Shown here piece after piece: positions 1 to 6,280 of a DNA stretch of 41,573 bases. Position 1 is the stretch's first letter; each line of letters starts with the position of its first letter. This DNA comes from a virus. Both the position numbers and the translations under genes were made by a program. Where the stretch lies: the IMG/VR virus record IMGVR_UViG_3300005529_000064, positions 1-41,573 of that record. One strand, 5' to 3'. The notes below the pieces were generated by a model, which ran no database searches, was not told the origin of the DNA, and saw only the letters and a list, made by a program, of their open reading frames with translations.

Positions 1-117
1 GCGCGTGAGGAACGTCGCGTCCTCGCCGTAGCCCCAGCTGACGATCGCCCCGCCCACGCGCTCCTGCCATTCGGGCCGCGCGTAGAGAAAGCCTGCGCCC
101 TTGGGCGCGCACAGCCA
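1..117 (-). pseudogene. Host class V aminotransferase (isopenicillin-N-epimerase-like), C-terminal fragment
   Basis: Read on the minus strand from the junction, this gives KWLCAPKGAGFLYARPEW and continues through a VISWGYGED-like segment to the window edge. This is the conserved stretch after the PLP-binding lysine in isopenicillin-N-epimerase-like, class V (PLP-dependent) aminotransferases. The matching N-terminal part is at 41438-41573. Prophage insertion has split the gene right at the lysine motif, so this piece has no start of its own and is presumably inactive. The family is recognised from its motif; the true substrate of the host enzyme cannot be told. Confidence 0.85.
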
Positions 118-132
118 TTTTTGGGTGTTGCC
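114..132. other. attL, left prophage junction
   Basis: The host reading frame is intact up to about position 117 and phage sequence follows. The 19 bases here match 41449-41467 at 15 of 19 positions, but only GCCA (114-117 and 41449-41452) is identical and continuous at the point where host and phage swap. Such a minimal core fits a serine integrase. Rejoining 1-117 with 41453-41573 restores an uninterrupted NCHKWLCAPKG frame, which supports this placement. Confidence 0.8.
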
Positions 133-158
133 ATTACACCCAAGGATGCACCAACGAA

Positions 159-186
159 AAAGCCCCCGGCGCCAACCGGGGGCTTT
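159..186 (-). terminator. Rho-independent terminator of the leftward early operon
   Basis: A perfect 11-bp stem (AAAGCCCCCGG / CCGGGGGCTTT) with a 6-nt loop. On the minus strand it ends in a run of five T residues. It lies 13 bp past the last leftward gene. It would also keep leftward transcription from crossing attP into the integrase operon when the phage genome is circular. Confidence 0.85.
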
Positions 187-198
187 CGTGTAGGTGGG

Positions 199-333
199 CT
201 AGGACCGATCGCCGCGGGTCGTTACCCTCCGGGCCCGCGCGGCCTCGCGCTCCTCGCGCACGGCCCGCACAGCCTCCAGGAACGTGAGGATGCCGGCGAC
301 GGCGTAGGCGACGGTCACGATTGCCTCGCTCAC
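199..333 (-). CDS. Small membrane protein, 44 aa
   Basis: Last gene of the leftward operon. The GTG start overlaps the TGA of the upstream gene (GTGA). One hydrophobic segment (IVTVAYAVAGILTFLEAV, about residues 5-22) is followed by a strongly charged Arg/Glu tail, as in a single-pass membrane protein with a cytoplasmic tail. No family is recognised. Position at the end of an early phage operon fits an accessory role such as superinfection exclusion, but this is a guess. Confidence 0.6.
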   Translation of the reverse strand: MSEAIVTVAYAVAGILTFLEAVRAVREEREAARARRVTTRGDRS

Positions 334-485
334 CGGCCGCAGGTGTTGCAGTCGCCAGGATCGCAGCCCGGCATGCACTCGTCGCTCATCGGCGCATCGG
401 CCGCCTCGCGTGCGTCGGCCTGCGCCAAGGCGGCCTCGACCGCTCCGCGATGGGCAACCGTCGGCGTGCCATCCGTGTAGATCAT
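330..485 (-). CDS. Small Cys-rich protein, 51 aa
   Basis: ATG overlaps the stop of the upstream gene (ATGA) and its stop overlaps the next start. The C-terminus carries four cysteines (CMPGCDPGDCNTC), a spacing that could bind one zinc ion or an Fe-S cluster. The N-terminal half is Ala-rich and charged. No homologous family is recognised. The 4-bp coupling on both sides is the main support for it being real. Confidence 0.6.
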   Translation of the reverse strand: MIYTDGTPTVAHRGAVEAALAQADAREAADAPMSDECMPGCDPGDCNTCGR

Positions 486-865
486 GTGTCCTCCTTCGCT
501 ACAGCGGCCAGGGCCTCAGTGATGAGGCGCTTGGCGCGGGCTGGACTGAGGTTCTCGAGCTCGGCGATGACGTCCGCACCGTGGCCGGCCTTGAGGTAGC
601 CGGCGACACGCTCCCTGAGCGTGGGCCCACCGCCGCGCTTCGGCCGTGCCTTGGGCCGCTCGATCGCGACGCTGAGGCCGTACTCGGCCGCCGTCTCGGC
701 CACCTGCTCGGGGCCGAACTTGCGCGCGTGGCGTTCCAGGCCGGCGGCCGTGGGCCGCTCGCCCGGCAGGATCGCCCGCCGCGGAGGCACCCGCGTCAGC
801 GCGCGGGTGCACTCCAGGCAGTCGGGGCAGTTGCCGCAGATCGGCCGGGCTACCGGCTGAGCCAC
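482..865 (-). CDS. Hypothetical protein with N-terminal Cys cluster, 127 aa
   Basis: The N-terminus has three cysteines (CGNCPDC) followed by LEC, a possible zinc-binding knuckle at residues 10-19. The C-terminal half (about residues 80-120) is predicted helical, with LSPARAKRLITEALAAV. The GTG start lies inside the end of the deoxyribonucleotidase-like gene (16-bp overlap). Function unknown; the small zinc motif and basic middle part are compatible with nucleic-acid binding. Confidence 0.6.
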   Translation of the reverse strand: MAQPVARPICGNCPDCLECTRALTRVPPRRAILPGERPTAAGLERHARKFGPEQVAETAAEYGLSVAIERPKARPKRGGGPTLRERVAGYLKAGHGADVIAELENLSPARAKRLITEALAAVAKEDT

Positions 866-1422
866 GCGACGATGTCCTGCGGGTCGTCGTAGCGGATCAG
901 CGCGGGATCGTCGACGTCTGCGAGCTCAGCCTCGTTCCAAGGTCGTGCCGGCGAGAACACCTGAGCACTCGTGTTCGCCAGGAAGTCGAACACCGTGTCG
1001 GGCTTGTCGTCGATGAACACGTCCCACGTCGCCAGTCGCCTCTTCGGGAAGCTGGCGCGGAGCACGTGGACGCCGTCCCAGGGGTGGAGGCCGAAGTGCC
1101 GGCGCAGAAACTGCGCCGTGTAGACGGCCGTGTAACGCGGGTCGCGGTGCGTCACGAAGTGGACCTCGTGCACGCCGGGGCGCAGCACGTCATTGATTGC
1201 GTCGACCACTCCGAGGTAGGTGCGGTCGATCTGACCGAACGCCAGGGACTGCCCCTCGGCCGTCCAGAGCCATCGCCACTGCTCGGGGTCGATGTTCTCC
1301 TTGAGGTAGTCCCAGGAGAGCGACGGGCCCGGACGCTCGATGCCGAACTTGAGCGTGAGCGCATCGCGGGCGGCCTCGTCCCAGGGATAGAGGACGCCGT
1401 CGATGTCGACGCCGACCCTCAC
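850..1422 (-). CDS. HAD-like 5'-deoxyribonucleotidase, 190 aa
   Basis: Begins with RVGVDIDGVLYPWDEAA, the HAD motif I DxDGVL with nucleophile D6 and acid/base D8. Later come FVTHRDPRY (motif II Thr) and RRLATWDVFIDDKPDTV, containing the DD pair of motif IV. Length and layout fit the phage/bacterial 5'(3')-deoxyribonucleotidase (NT5C-like) group, which dephosphorylates deoxynucleoside monophosphates. The GTG start overlaps the stop of the dNMP kinase by 4 bp, so a kinase and a phosphatase with opposite actions on dNMPs are co-translated. This suggests control of the nucleotide pool during replication. Exact substrate not determined. Confidence 0.75.
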   Translation of the reverse strand: MRVGVDIDGVLYPWDEAARDALTLKFGIERPGPSLSWDYLKENIDPEQWRWLWTAEGQSLAFGQIDRTYLGVVDAINDVLRPGVHEVHFVTHRDPRYTAVYTAQFLRRHFGLHPWDGVHVLRASFPKRRLATWDVFIDDKPDTVFDFLANTSAQVFSPARPWNEAELADVDDPALIRYDDPQDIVAWLSR

Positions 1423-2012
1423 AGCGAGCCCCCGAGGCCGAGCCGGAGCAGTGTGTCCACCTGGCGGTCGAGCGCGCGGAAGTTGTCGTCCCGCACGTCG
1501 TTCCGGAGCACGGCGTCGATCAGTCCAGGCGAGAGCGTCGCCTCGGACGCATGGCCGTCGCCTGCCTCCTCGATCTCCGTGGGGCCGACGACGTGGACGA
1601 CGGCGCCGCCGGCACGGCGGACTGTCTCCGCCTCGTTCTTGAAGCGGACGTCCGTCACCATGACGATGCGGCCCTCGTGGGCGAGGCGCACGCATTCGAC
1701 CCAGAAGTTCTCGCCGAACACGTCGCGATGCGCCTCGGTCCCGTACCGCTGGAGGAACTCCCGGAGGGTCTGCATGCGGAATGGAACGGGGCCGCGGGGG
1801 CCGGGCACCATCACGACCACCGTGTAGCGGGGGTCGGACTTGTGTTCGCGCAGGAACTCCTCGGAGACGCCCAGCGCAGCCGCCGCGCTCCGATAGAGCA
1901 GGTCGGCGAAGCTGGCGCGCTCCACCGGCACAACGCCGCGCATGATGTGCGCCGCGCGCTCGTAGACCGTGTCCTTGCCAGCCTGCTTCTTGCCGTGCAA
2001 CCCGATCAGCAC
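1419..2012 (-). CDS. Deoxynucleoside monophosphate kinase, 197 aa
   Basis: The N-terminus LIGLHGKKQAGKDT is a P-loop (GxxxxGKD/T, residues 7-15) of the phage dNMP kinase type, and VMVTDVRFKNEAETVRRAG is the conserved DVRF.NEA segment of this family. It would phosphorylate dNMPs to dNDPs for DNA synthesis. GTG start chosen because GGAGGAG lies about 8 bp upstream. An upstream in-frame extension has no ribosome site. Its end overlaps the deoxyribonucleotidase start. Regulated with the rest of the left-end operon. Confidence 0.85.
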   Translation of the reverse strand: MLIGLHGKKQAGKDTVYERAAHIMRGVVPVERASFADLLYRSAAAALGVSEEFLREHKSDPRYTVVVMVPGPRGPVPFRMQTLREFLQRYGTEAHRDVFGENFWVECVRLAHEGRIVMVTDVRFKNEAETVRRAGGAVVHVVGPTEIEEAGDGHASEATLSPGLIDAVLRNDVRDDNFRALDRQVDTLLRLGLGGSL

Positions 2013-2215
2013 GTGAACTCCTCCATCACAAGCGAACCGCGCTGAATCCGGATGACCCAGCACTCGACGCCCTGCGCGATCTGCTCCTCGCGCGTTGCGA
2101 TGGCGTCGCTCTCCGTGTCGTGCTCGCCGCCGTAGACCTCGCCGTCGTGGTCGACGACGAGGTAGGCGACGTTGATGTCGCGTGCCGTCCAGGCGGCTTC
2201 GCCCCAGGCGCTCAT
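2006..2215 (-). CDS. Hypothetical protein, 69 aa
   Basis: Contains an acidic beta-rich part (VAYLVVDHDGEVYGGEHDTESDA would be its core, residues about 16-38) that looks like a small repeat or cystatin-like beta sheet; no family is recognised. ATG at 2215 overlaps the stop of the preceding micro-protein (ATGA). Its 3' end contains the ribosome-binding site of the dNMP kinase gene. Confidence 0.65.
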   Translation of the reverse strand: MSAWGEAAWTARDINVAYLVVDHDGEVYGGEHDTESDAIATREEQIAQGVECWVIRIQRGSLVMEEFTC

Positions 2216-2295
2216 ACGTGCCACCCGGTAGCGAGGACCACCTGGACGGCGATCCATACGAGGACGGTCGCGACCGTGCCAGGGCGCAGCCTCAT
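2212..2295 (-). CDS. Membrane micro-protein, 27 aa
   Basis: Only 27 residues, with a basic start (MRLRPG) and one hydrophobic stretch (TVATVLVWIAVQVVLATG) spanning most of the protein, so a single-pass membrane peptide. The start overlaps the stop of the metallopeptidase-like gene and the stop overlaps the next start, both ATGA. One of five such tiny membrane proteins in this arm. Confidence 0.55.
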   Translation of the reverse strand: MRLRPGTVATVLVWIAVQVVLATGWHV

Positions 2296-2747
2296 GCCTC
2301 GCTCCGGAGGGGAGGCAGCTGATACGCCGGCGCGGCGCCGCGGTGCATTGCGATGAGCGCCGCCGCTAGGCGGTCGACCATGCCCTCGACTTCGTGCGTG
2401 TAGCGGGCAGTGACGAGGCGCGATGCGCGGCCCGAAAGCTCGTCGAACCCGGCGTAGGCCGCCAGGTCGACGTCGCGCATGGCGATGTGCAGGAGCTCGT
2501 GGACGATCGTCCACTCGGCCCACTCGACGGTCCACGTGGCCCACTCCGAGGAGACTTGGAGCCGCGCCGTGTCGTAGTCGTCCGCTGGTGAGATGCGCGC
2601 GGCCTCGCCTTCCGGCGTGAATGCGTTCCAGTCCACCGTGACCTGCCAGTGGCCGAGCCCGAGCCGGGGGAGCCACTCGGCGACGAGGCCTTCGACGAAC
2701 GCCTGGGGCCCTTCGCCGAAATGGCGTGTGTCGTATACCGTCGTCAC
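2292..2747 (-). CDS. HExxH metallopeptidase-like protein, 151 aa
   Basis: Contains IVHELLHIAM, a zincin HExxH motif at about residues 80-84, followed some 30 residues later by HEVEGMVDRLAAAL, where a Glu could be the third zinc ligand. The N-terminal part (FVEGLVAEWLPRLGLGHWQV) resembles the small phage metallopeptidases related in layout to ImmA/IrrE. ImmA proteins cleave phage repressors, so a role in lysogeny control is possible but not shown. GTG start by GTGA overlap with the upstream gene. Confidence 0.65.
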   Translation of the reverse strand: MTTVYDTRHFGEGPQAFVEGLVAEWLPRLGLGHWQVTVDWNAFTPEGEAARISPADDYDTARLQVSSEWATWTVEWAEWTIVHELLHIAMRDVDLAAYAGFDELSGRASRLVTARYTHEVEGMVDRLAAALIAMHRGAAPAYQLPPLRSEA

Positions 2748-2992
2748 GCCTCGGCCCTCGCGCGGCGCTTCTCTTCCTCGTAGTACGAGCACCACGTCAC
2801 CCGCTGGAGGCGACGGTCGCGGGCCTGGATGCGCTTGCGCTTCGCGGTGCGGATGCGACCGGCGCGGCCCTTGCGCTCGGCACGGCCGCACGGCCGCGCG
2901 TTGTACTTCTCCTGCGCCTGGCGGAGCGTGTAGGCCGTGAAGGCCAGAAGCTCCAGAAGCTGGCGCGGCGTCGCCTTGTCGAGCGGGCTCAT
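2744..2992 (-). CDS. Basic hypothetical protein, 82 aa
   Basis: The N-terminal half is a helical acidic segment (ATPRQLLELLAFTAYTLRQA), the C-terminal half is strongly basic (RKGRAGRIRTAKRKRIQA) and ends in a charged helix. It could bind nucleic acid. The ATG overlaps the stop of the preceding HTH-like gene by 4 bp. No family recognised. Confidence 0.65.
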   Translation of the reverse strand: MSPLDKATPRQLLELLAFTAYTLRQAQEKYNARPCGRAERKGRAGRIRTAKRKRIQARDRRLQRVTWCSYYEEEKRRARAEA

Positions 2993-3189
2993 GCTGGCAC
3001 CGCCTCGGACTTGGCGGCTTTCTTGGCGCGCTTCTCTTCGAGCACGTCCGTCCGGCGGGCGCGCTTGAGGCAGCGGTCGATCGTGGCCTCGTCGAGGCCC
3101 GTCTGGCGAGCGATGAACCGGAGCGCGGCGTGGTGGCCGCGCTTACTGCCGGCACGTGCCGCCAGGTACAACTTCTGGAGGTCCGTCAC
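2989..3189 (-). CDS. Small helix-turn-helix-like protein, 66 aa
   Basis: Residues about 22-46 read as a helix-turn-helix (ALRFIARQTGLDEATIDRCL followed by KRARR), with a basic C-terminal tail. The same pattern (TGL, two residues, S/A-T, I/L-DR, L, RAR) closes the 173-aa protein at 16232-16753, which heads the other main leftward operon. GTG start has AAGGAG upstream; the further upstream ATG in frame lacks one. A DNA-binding regulator is plausible, not proven. Confidence 0.6.
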   Translation of the reverse strand: MTDLQKLYLAARAGSKRGHHAALRFIARQTGLDEATIDRCLKRARRTDVLEEKRAKKAAKSEAVPA

Positions 3190-3431
3190 AGGAGCTCCTT
3201 CCTCCGACGCACCTGCGCGGCTACGCGGCATGAAGGCCCGGCCGGCGTGTCGACCGTCACGTAGACGGGACTCCACGACGCGGTGCCTGTCACTGTCGCG
3301 ACGCCCCCGGCAACCGGGAACGCGAAGCCGAGCAGGTCGGCGTTCAGATCGGGGGTGAGCATTGGCGGGTTAGGGGCGGCGCGGCCCCACTTCCCGGGCA
3401 CGAAGCCCACCGGGCGGCGCTCATCGCTCAC
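3186..3431 (-). CDS. First gene of left-end operon, 81 aa (or 58 aa)
   Basis: Two starts compete. GTG at 3431 has a strong AAGGAGGG site and gives 81 aa, but then the conserved 28-bp element at 3367-3394 lies inside the gene. ATG at 3362 follows that element directly (CCCTAACCCGCCAATG), exactly as the start at 16753 follows its own copy, and would give a 58-aa protein from a leaderless transcript. The protein is beta-rich (GFAFPVAGGVATVTGTASWS) with a basic end and belongs to no family I recognise. Confidence 0.6.
   Translation of the reverse strand: MSDERRPVGFVPGKWGRAAPNPPMLTPDLNADLLGFAFPVAGGVATVTGTASWSPVYVTVDTPAGPSCRVAAQVRRRKELL
3367..3394 (-). promoter_or_regulatory. 28-bp element A, putative leftward promoter/operator
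   Basis: On the minus strand: GGAAGTGGGGCCGC, five variable bases, CCCTAACCC. Identical halves occur at 16758-16785 and near-identical halves at 18849-18876 (minus) and 19098-19125 (plus). The variable spacer is 5 nt in all four. Here an ATG lies immediately downstream. Confidence 0.6.
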
Positions 3432-3437
3432 CGCTCA
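3417..3437. repeat. Three tandem NCGCTCA heptads
   Basis: GCGCTCA, TCGCTCA and CCGCTCA stand head to tail, just upstream of element A in the direction of transcription. The same heptad is repeated in the 18.9-19.0 kb control region. They also encode the first residues of the 81-aa reading frame, so chance from coding cannot be excluded here. Confidence 0.45.
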
Positions 3438-3527
3438 GCCCTCCTTAGGCGTCCTTGGAGCGCGTTTGCGCCACTCCCGAGCAAGGGGTCGGGCGGGCAA
3501 ACCTGCTCAAATCTTCACCGGGTATTT

Positions 3528-3549
3528 GCAGGGGTTTTGTCGCCCCTGC
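3528..3549 (-). terminator. Hairpin after DNA polymerase gene
   Basis: GCAGGGG / CCCCTGC, a 7-bp stem with an 8-nt loop, about 80 bp beyond the polymerase stop. No T run follows on the minus strand, so it may be a weak or Rho-assisted terminator. The rest of 3432-3625 shows no gene. Confidence 0.4.
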
Positions 3550-3625
3550 GCCGGCAGGCGTCCTTACACGTCCTCGAGTGGCCCCAGGACGGCGCGTTGC
3601 CGCCCCGGGGCCGTAGGTGCCGAGC

Positions 3626-5578
3626 TCAGGCCGCGGCGGCCTCGAGCACGTCGCCCAGGTGGGCGTAGGCGCCGGCCTGGACCTGGCCAGCCGAGCCGCC
3701 CTTGGCAGCCCAGCTCTGGCAGACCTTCGCCTCGAACGTCAGCGGCACTTCGAGTGCGAAGCCGTGGCCCGTCTCGCAGACACGGACCAACGCGGAGAAC
3801 GCGTCGGGGCTCCAGTCCGCGCCGGTCTCCCAGAGGATCTCGTCGTGGACCTGGAGGATGATGCAGGCGACCGCGGGGTCGACCTGCTCGCGCGCCCTCA
3901 GCATGACGCGCCGCACGACATCGGCGGCGCTGCCCTGGACCTTCGAGTTGACGGCCTGGCGCTCAGCCTTGGCCATCTTCTTCCACTCGGCGCTGCCGAT
4001 GTCGGGCAGGTGCCGCTTCCGCCCGGCAAGCGTCGTGACGTAGCCGAGCGACCGCGCCTCCGCGATCACTTCCTCGCGCCACTCGAACAGGCGCGGGACA
4101 GTGAACTGAAGGTCGCGGAGCATGGCGTCGGCCTTGCGCGCCGTGTAGCCGCGCATGCCGGCGACCGCCATCGTGTTCGCCAGCGTCTCGCCCTGGGCGC
4201 CGTACTGCGAGCTCAGCCAGATCACCTTCATGAGGCCGCGGGCCTCGTTCTCCTTGGTGGGCGGGCCGCCCCATGCCTCGGCGGCCAGCACGCCGTAGAG
4301 GTCCTTGCCCTCCCGGAAGATGTCGAGCATGACCGGGTCGCCCGAGAAGTGCGCCGCCAGCCGCGCCTCCAGGCCAGCGAAGTCGCCGACGATGAGATGG
4401 CCCGCCTCAGGCTGGAGGCGGAACAGGTCACGCACATCGCCCGTGCTCGACACCTGTTGGAGGTTCGGCTCGCGCCCGGAAAGGCGCCCGGTGATCGTGC
4501 CCGACTGGTCGAACCGGCCGTGCAGACGCCCTTCGTGCACGCGCTCCTGCCAGTCGCGCAGGTAGCCCTCCAGCTTCGTGTGTTTCTTCCACTGGACGTA
4601 CTCGGCCACCCATGGGTCGCCGCCGTGCAGCACGTTCAGCTGCTTCGCGCTCACGGTGGGGCGCGCGTCGGGGTTCTGCTCCCTCTTCCACTTCGGCGGC
4701 TTAGGCGGCGCGAGGCCGCGTCCGTCCAGGATGAGCTCGCCGTAGGCGTAGTCGCGCCCGACCTTCTTGACGCGCACGCCGCGCGGTGCAATCGACTCGA
4801 CGGCCGCCAGCTTGCGCTCGGCGGTCATGCCGGTGAGCCGGGGGATCTCGAACTTGACCGGGTGCGTCCAGACTTCCTCGTAAAGGAACCGGGCCACCTG
4901 ATCGCCACTGCCCGGGTTGAAGTCCGGCGCGCCCGTGGCCTCGATCAGCCGCGCCTTGATGGCGGCGCTCTGTCGCTCGGTCGCCGTGAGCATCGCGCCG
5001 CCGGCCTCCGCGTCGTAAGGCAGCCCGGCTACCTCCATCTCGACGAGCAGCCGCGAGAACGGCGCCTCCTCCTCGATGAAGTGCTCCCAGAGCCCTTGCT
5101 CCATGAGCATCGCGCGCAGGCACTCGTAGAGCTCGCCTTCGGTCCTGATGTCCGAGTAGTTGTAGGCCGCGACCTCGTCCCACGGCGCCTCGGTGATCGG
5201 AACGATGCTGCCGTCCGCACACGCGAAGCAGACGACGCCTTGGCGCATGCGAATCTGCTTGGGTGGCACGTAACCGAGGTAGCGCGCGGCCAGGCTCTCG
5301 AGGTCAAGCTCCTGGGTCGCGTCGAGCAGCCACGCCATGACCTTCGTGTCGTGGTAGCTGACGCCGTCCGCCAGCCTGGCGCCGTCGAGCATGAGCCACC
5401 GGAGGTCGTAGTTCGTGTGCGCGACGAGCGTTGCGCCGGGGCGTGACATGAGCATGCGCGCGTACTGCCGTCCCTTGTCGGGGCGGTGGACGTTCAGCCC
5501 GATGCCGACGCTGACGAGCTCGTGCTTCCACGGCTCCGAGCCCGTCGTCTCGATGTCGATGACGGTGTAGTCGCTCAT
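3626..5578 (-). CDS. polA: Family A DNA polymerase with 3'-5' exonuclease domain, 650 aa
   Basis: Replicative polymerase. The exonuclease domain is at residues 1-180: VIDIETTG (D8, E10), AHTNYDLRWL, and AAYNYSDI with the YxxxD-type motif. The polymerase domain has TGRLSGREPNLQQV, motif A VGDFAGLEARLA, motif B as R-x3-K-x7-YG (RGLMKVIWLSSQYGAQGE) and motif C QVHDEI. There is no 5' nuclease domain, as usual for phage enzymes. In motif B the position matching E. coli Phe762 is Leu, a state reported to be common in temperate phages. Start ATG at MSDYTVID overlaps the upstream gene by ATGA; an upstream GTG-type extension is not needed. Last gene before the break at element A. Confidence 0.95.
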   Translation of the reverse strand: MSDYTVIDIETTGSEPWKHELVSVGIGLNVHRPDKGRQYARMLMSRPGATLVAHTNYDLRWLMLDGARLADGVSYHDTKVMAWLLDATQELDLESLAARYLGYVPPKQIRMRQGVVCFACADGSIVPITEAPWDEVAAYNYSDIRTEGELYECLRAMLMEQGLWEHFIEEEAPFSRLLVEMEVAGLPYDAEAGGAMLTATERQSAAIKARLIEATGAPDFNPGSGDQVARFLYEEVWTHPVKFEIPRLTGMTAERKLAAVESIAPRGVRVKKVGRDYAYGELILDGRGLAPPKPPKWKREQNPDARPTVSAKQLNVLHGGDPWVAEYVQWKKHTKLEGYLRDWQERVHEGRLHGRFDQSGTITGRLSGREPNLQQVSSTGDVRDLFRLQPEAGHLIVGDFAGLEARLAAHFSGDPVMLDIFREGKDLYGVLAAEAWGGPPTKENEARGLMKVIWLSSQYGAQGETLANTMAVAGMRGYTARKADAMLRDLQFTVPRLFEWREEVIAEARSLGYVTTLAGRKRHLPDIGSAEWKKMAKAERQAVNSKVQGSAADVVRRVMLRAREQVDPAVACIILQVHDEILWETGADWSPDAFSALVRVCETGHGFALEVPLTFEAKVCQSWAAKGGSAGQVQAGAYAHLGDVLEAAAA

Positions 5579-5733
5579 GCGTTGTGGTCCATGGCGCACG
5601 CTGGGTCGTCACAGAACGACGAGCCGCAGAAGTAGTGCTCGTGCTCCAGTTCGCAGAGGCGGGCAGGACAAGGCCGCCAGCCTTCCTCACCCGTCTCCGC
5701 ATCGACCGCGAGGCACATGCACGTGTCGCTCAC
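5575..5733 (-). CDS. Cys/His-rich small protein, 52 aa
   Basis: Carries eight cysteines and two histidine pairs, including CMC near the N-terminus, RPCPARLCELEHEHYFCGSS in the middle and FCDDPAC near the end, so one or two zinc sites are likely. GTG start by GTGA overlap; its stop overlaps the polymerase start. Possibly a zinc-ribbon cofactor for nucleic-acid binding; no family recognised. Confidence 0.65.
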   Translation of the reverse strand: MSDTCMCLAVDAETGEEGWRPCPARLCELEHEHYFCGSSFCDDPACAMDHNA

Positions 5734-5942
5734 GGGAGTCGCCACCGCGCACTCGGGCCGGTGCCTACAAGCACGCACCCGAACTCGCGCATGACTTCGA
5801 CGCGCCACCGGCACTTGTCGCCGTTCAGGTTGCGGCCATTGCCCCAGCCGCCCAGCGTGTGCAGCGCCTTCGGTGTCGGGATGCGCCCACTACGGAGCAG
5901 GCGCCGACAGTCCTGCTTGAAGTCGGCTTCGGTGATGGTCAT
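5730..5942 (-). CDS. Hypothetical protein, 70 aa
   Basis: A helical N-terminus (ADFKQDCRRLLRSGRIPTP) leads into KALHTLGGWGNGRNLNG and a basic WRVEVMREFG segment, a layout like a small winged or HTH DNA-binding fold. ATG at 5942 overlaps the endonuclease VII stop. Function unknown. Confidence 0.65.
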   Translation of the reverse strand: MTITEADFKQDCRRLLRSGRIPTPKALHTLGGWGNGRNLNGDKCRWRVEVMREFGCVLVGTGPSARWRLP

Positions 5943-6280
5943 GCGTTCCTCCGCGCCTCGTAGGCGGCCAGGTAGTCGGTGATGCGCTGCGACTGGACCG
6001 AGCTCATGCGCGAAGGCACGTGCCAGCGGTTGTCGTAGGCGCACAGCACGCCGCGCACGTACCGCTTGCGCTCCTCCGGCGGCTTGTGCTTCCACATAGG
6101 GACGTGCTCGTGGTCAGTCACCCACTGCACGCCGCTACGCCTATGACAGACGGGACATTTCCAGTCCTGCGCTGCCATGAGCTCCAGCCATTCCTCGACC
6201 GTGAGGCCGTATCGGCGCAGCGTGGCGACACCCGGCGGCTTGACGCCGCGCCGGGTCGCCTCCCGCTCTAGGGCGGTCAC
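5939..6280 (-). CDS. Endonuclease VII-like HNH nuclease, 113 aa
   Basis: LRRYGLTVEEWLELMAAQ followed by DWKCPVCHRR and VTDHEHVP (DHxH), then RYVRGVLCAYDNRWHV, is the layout of phage recombination endonuclease VII. These enzymes cut Holliday junctions and branched DNA before packaging. The zinc site looks incomplete: the first CxxC is present, but the second pair, normally CNxCN-like, reads CAYDN with one Cys. The protein may still fold, or use another ligand. GTG start from GTGA overlap with the primase gene. Confidence 0.8.
   Translation of the reverse strand: MTALEREATRRGVKPPGVATLRRYGLTVEEWLELMAAQDWKCPVCHRRSGVQWVTDHEHVPMWKHKPPEERKRYVRGVLCAYDNRWHVPSRMSSVQSQRITDYLAAYEARRNA

Noticed and set aside
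3617-5446. Long plus-strand open frame (609 aa) opposite DNA polymerase
   Set aside because: It mirrors the polymerase codons, has Arg/Leu/His-rich composition without domains, and the opposite strand carries all family A motifs.
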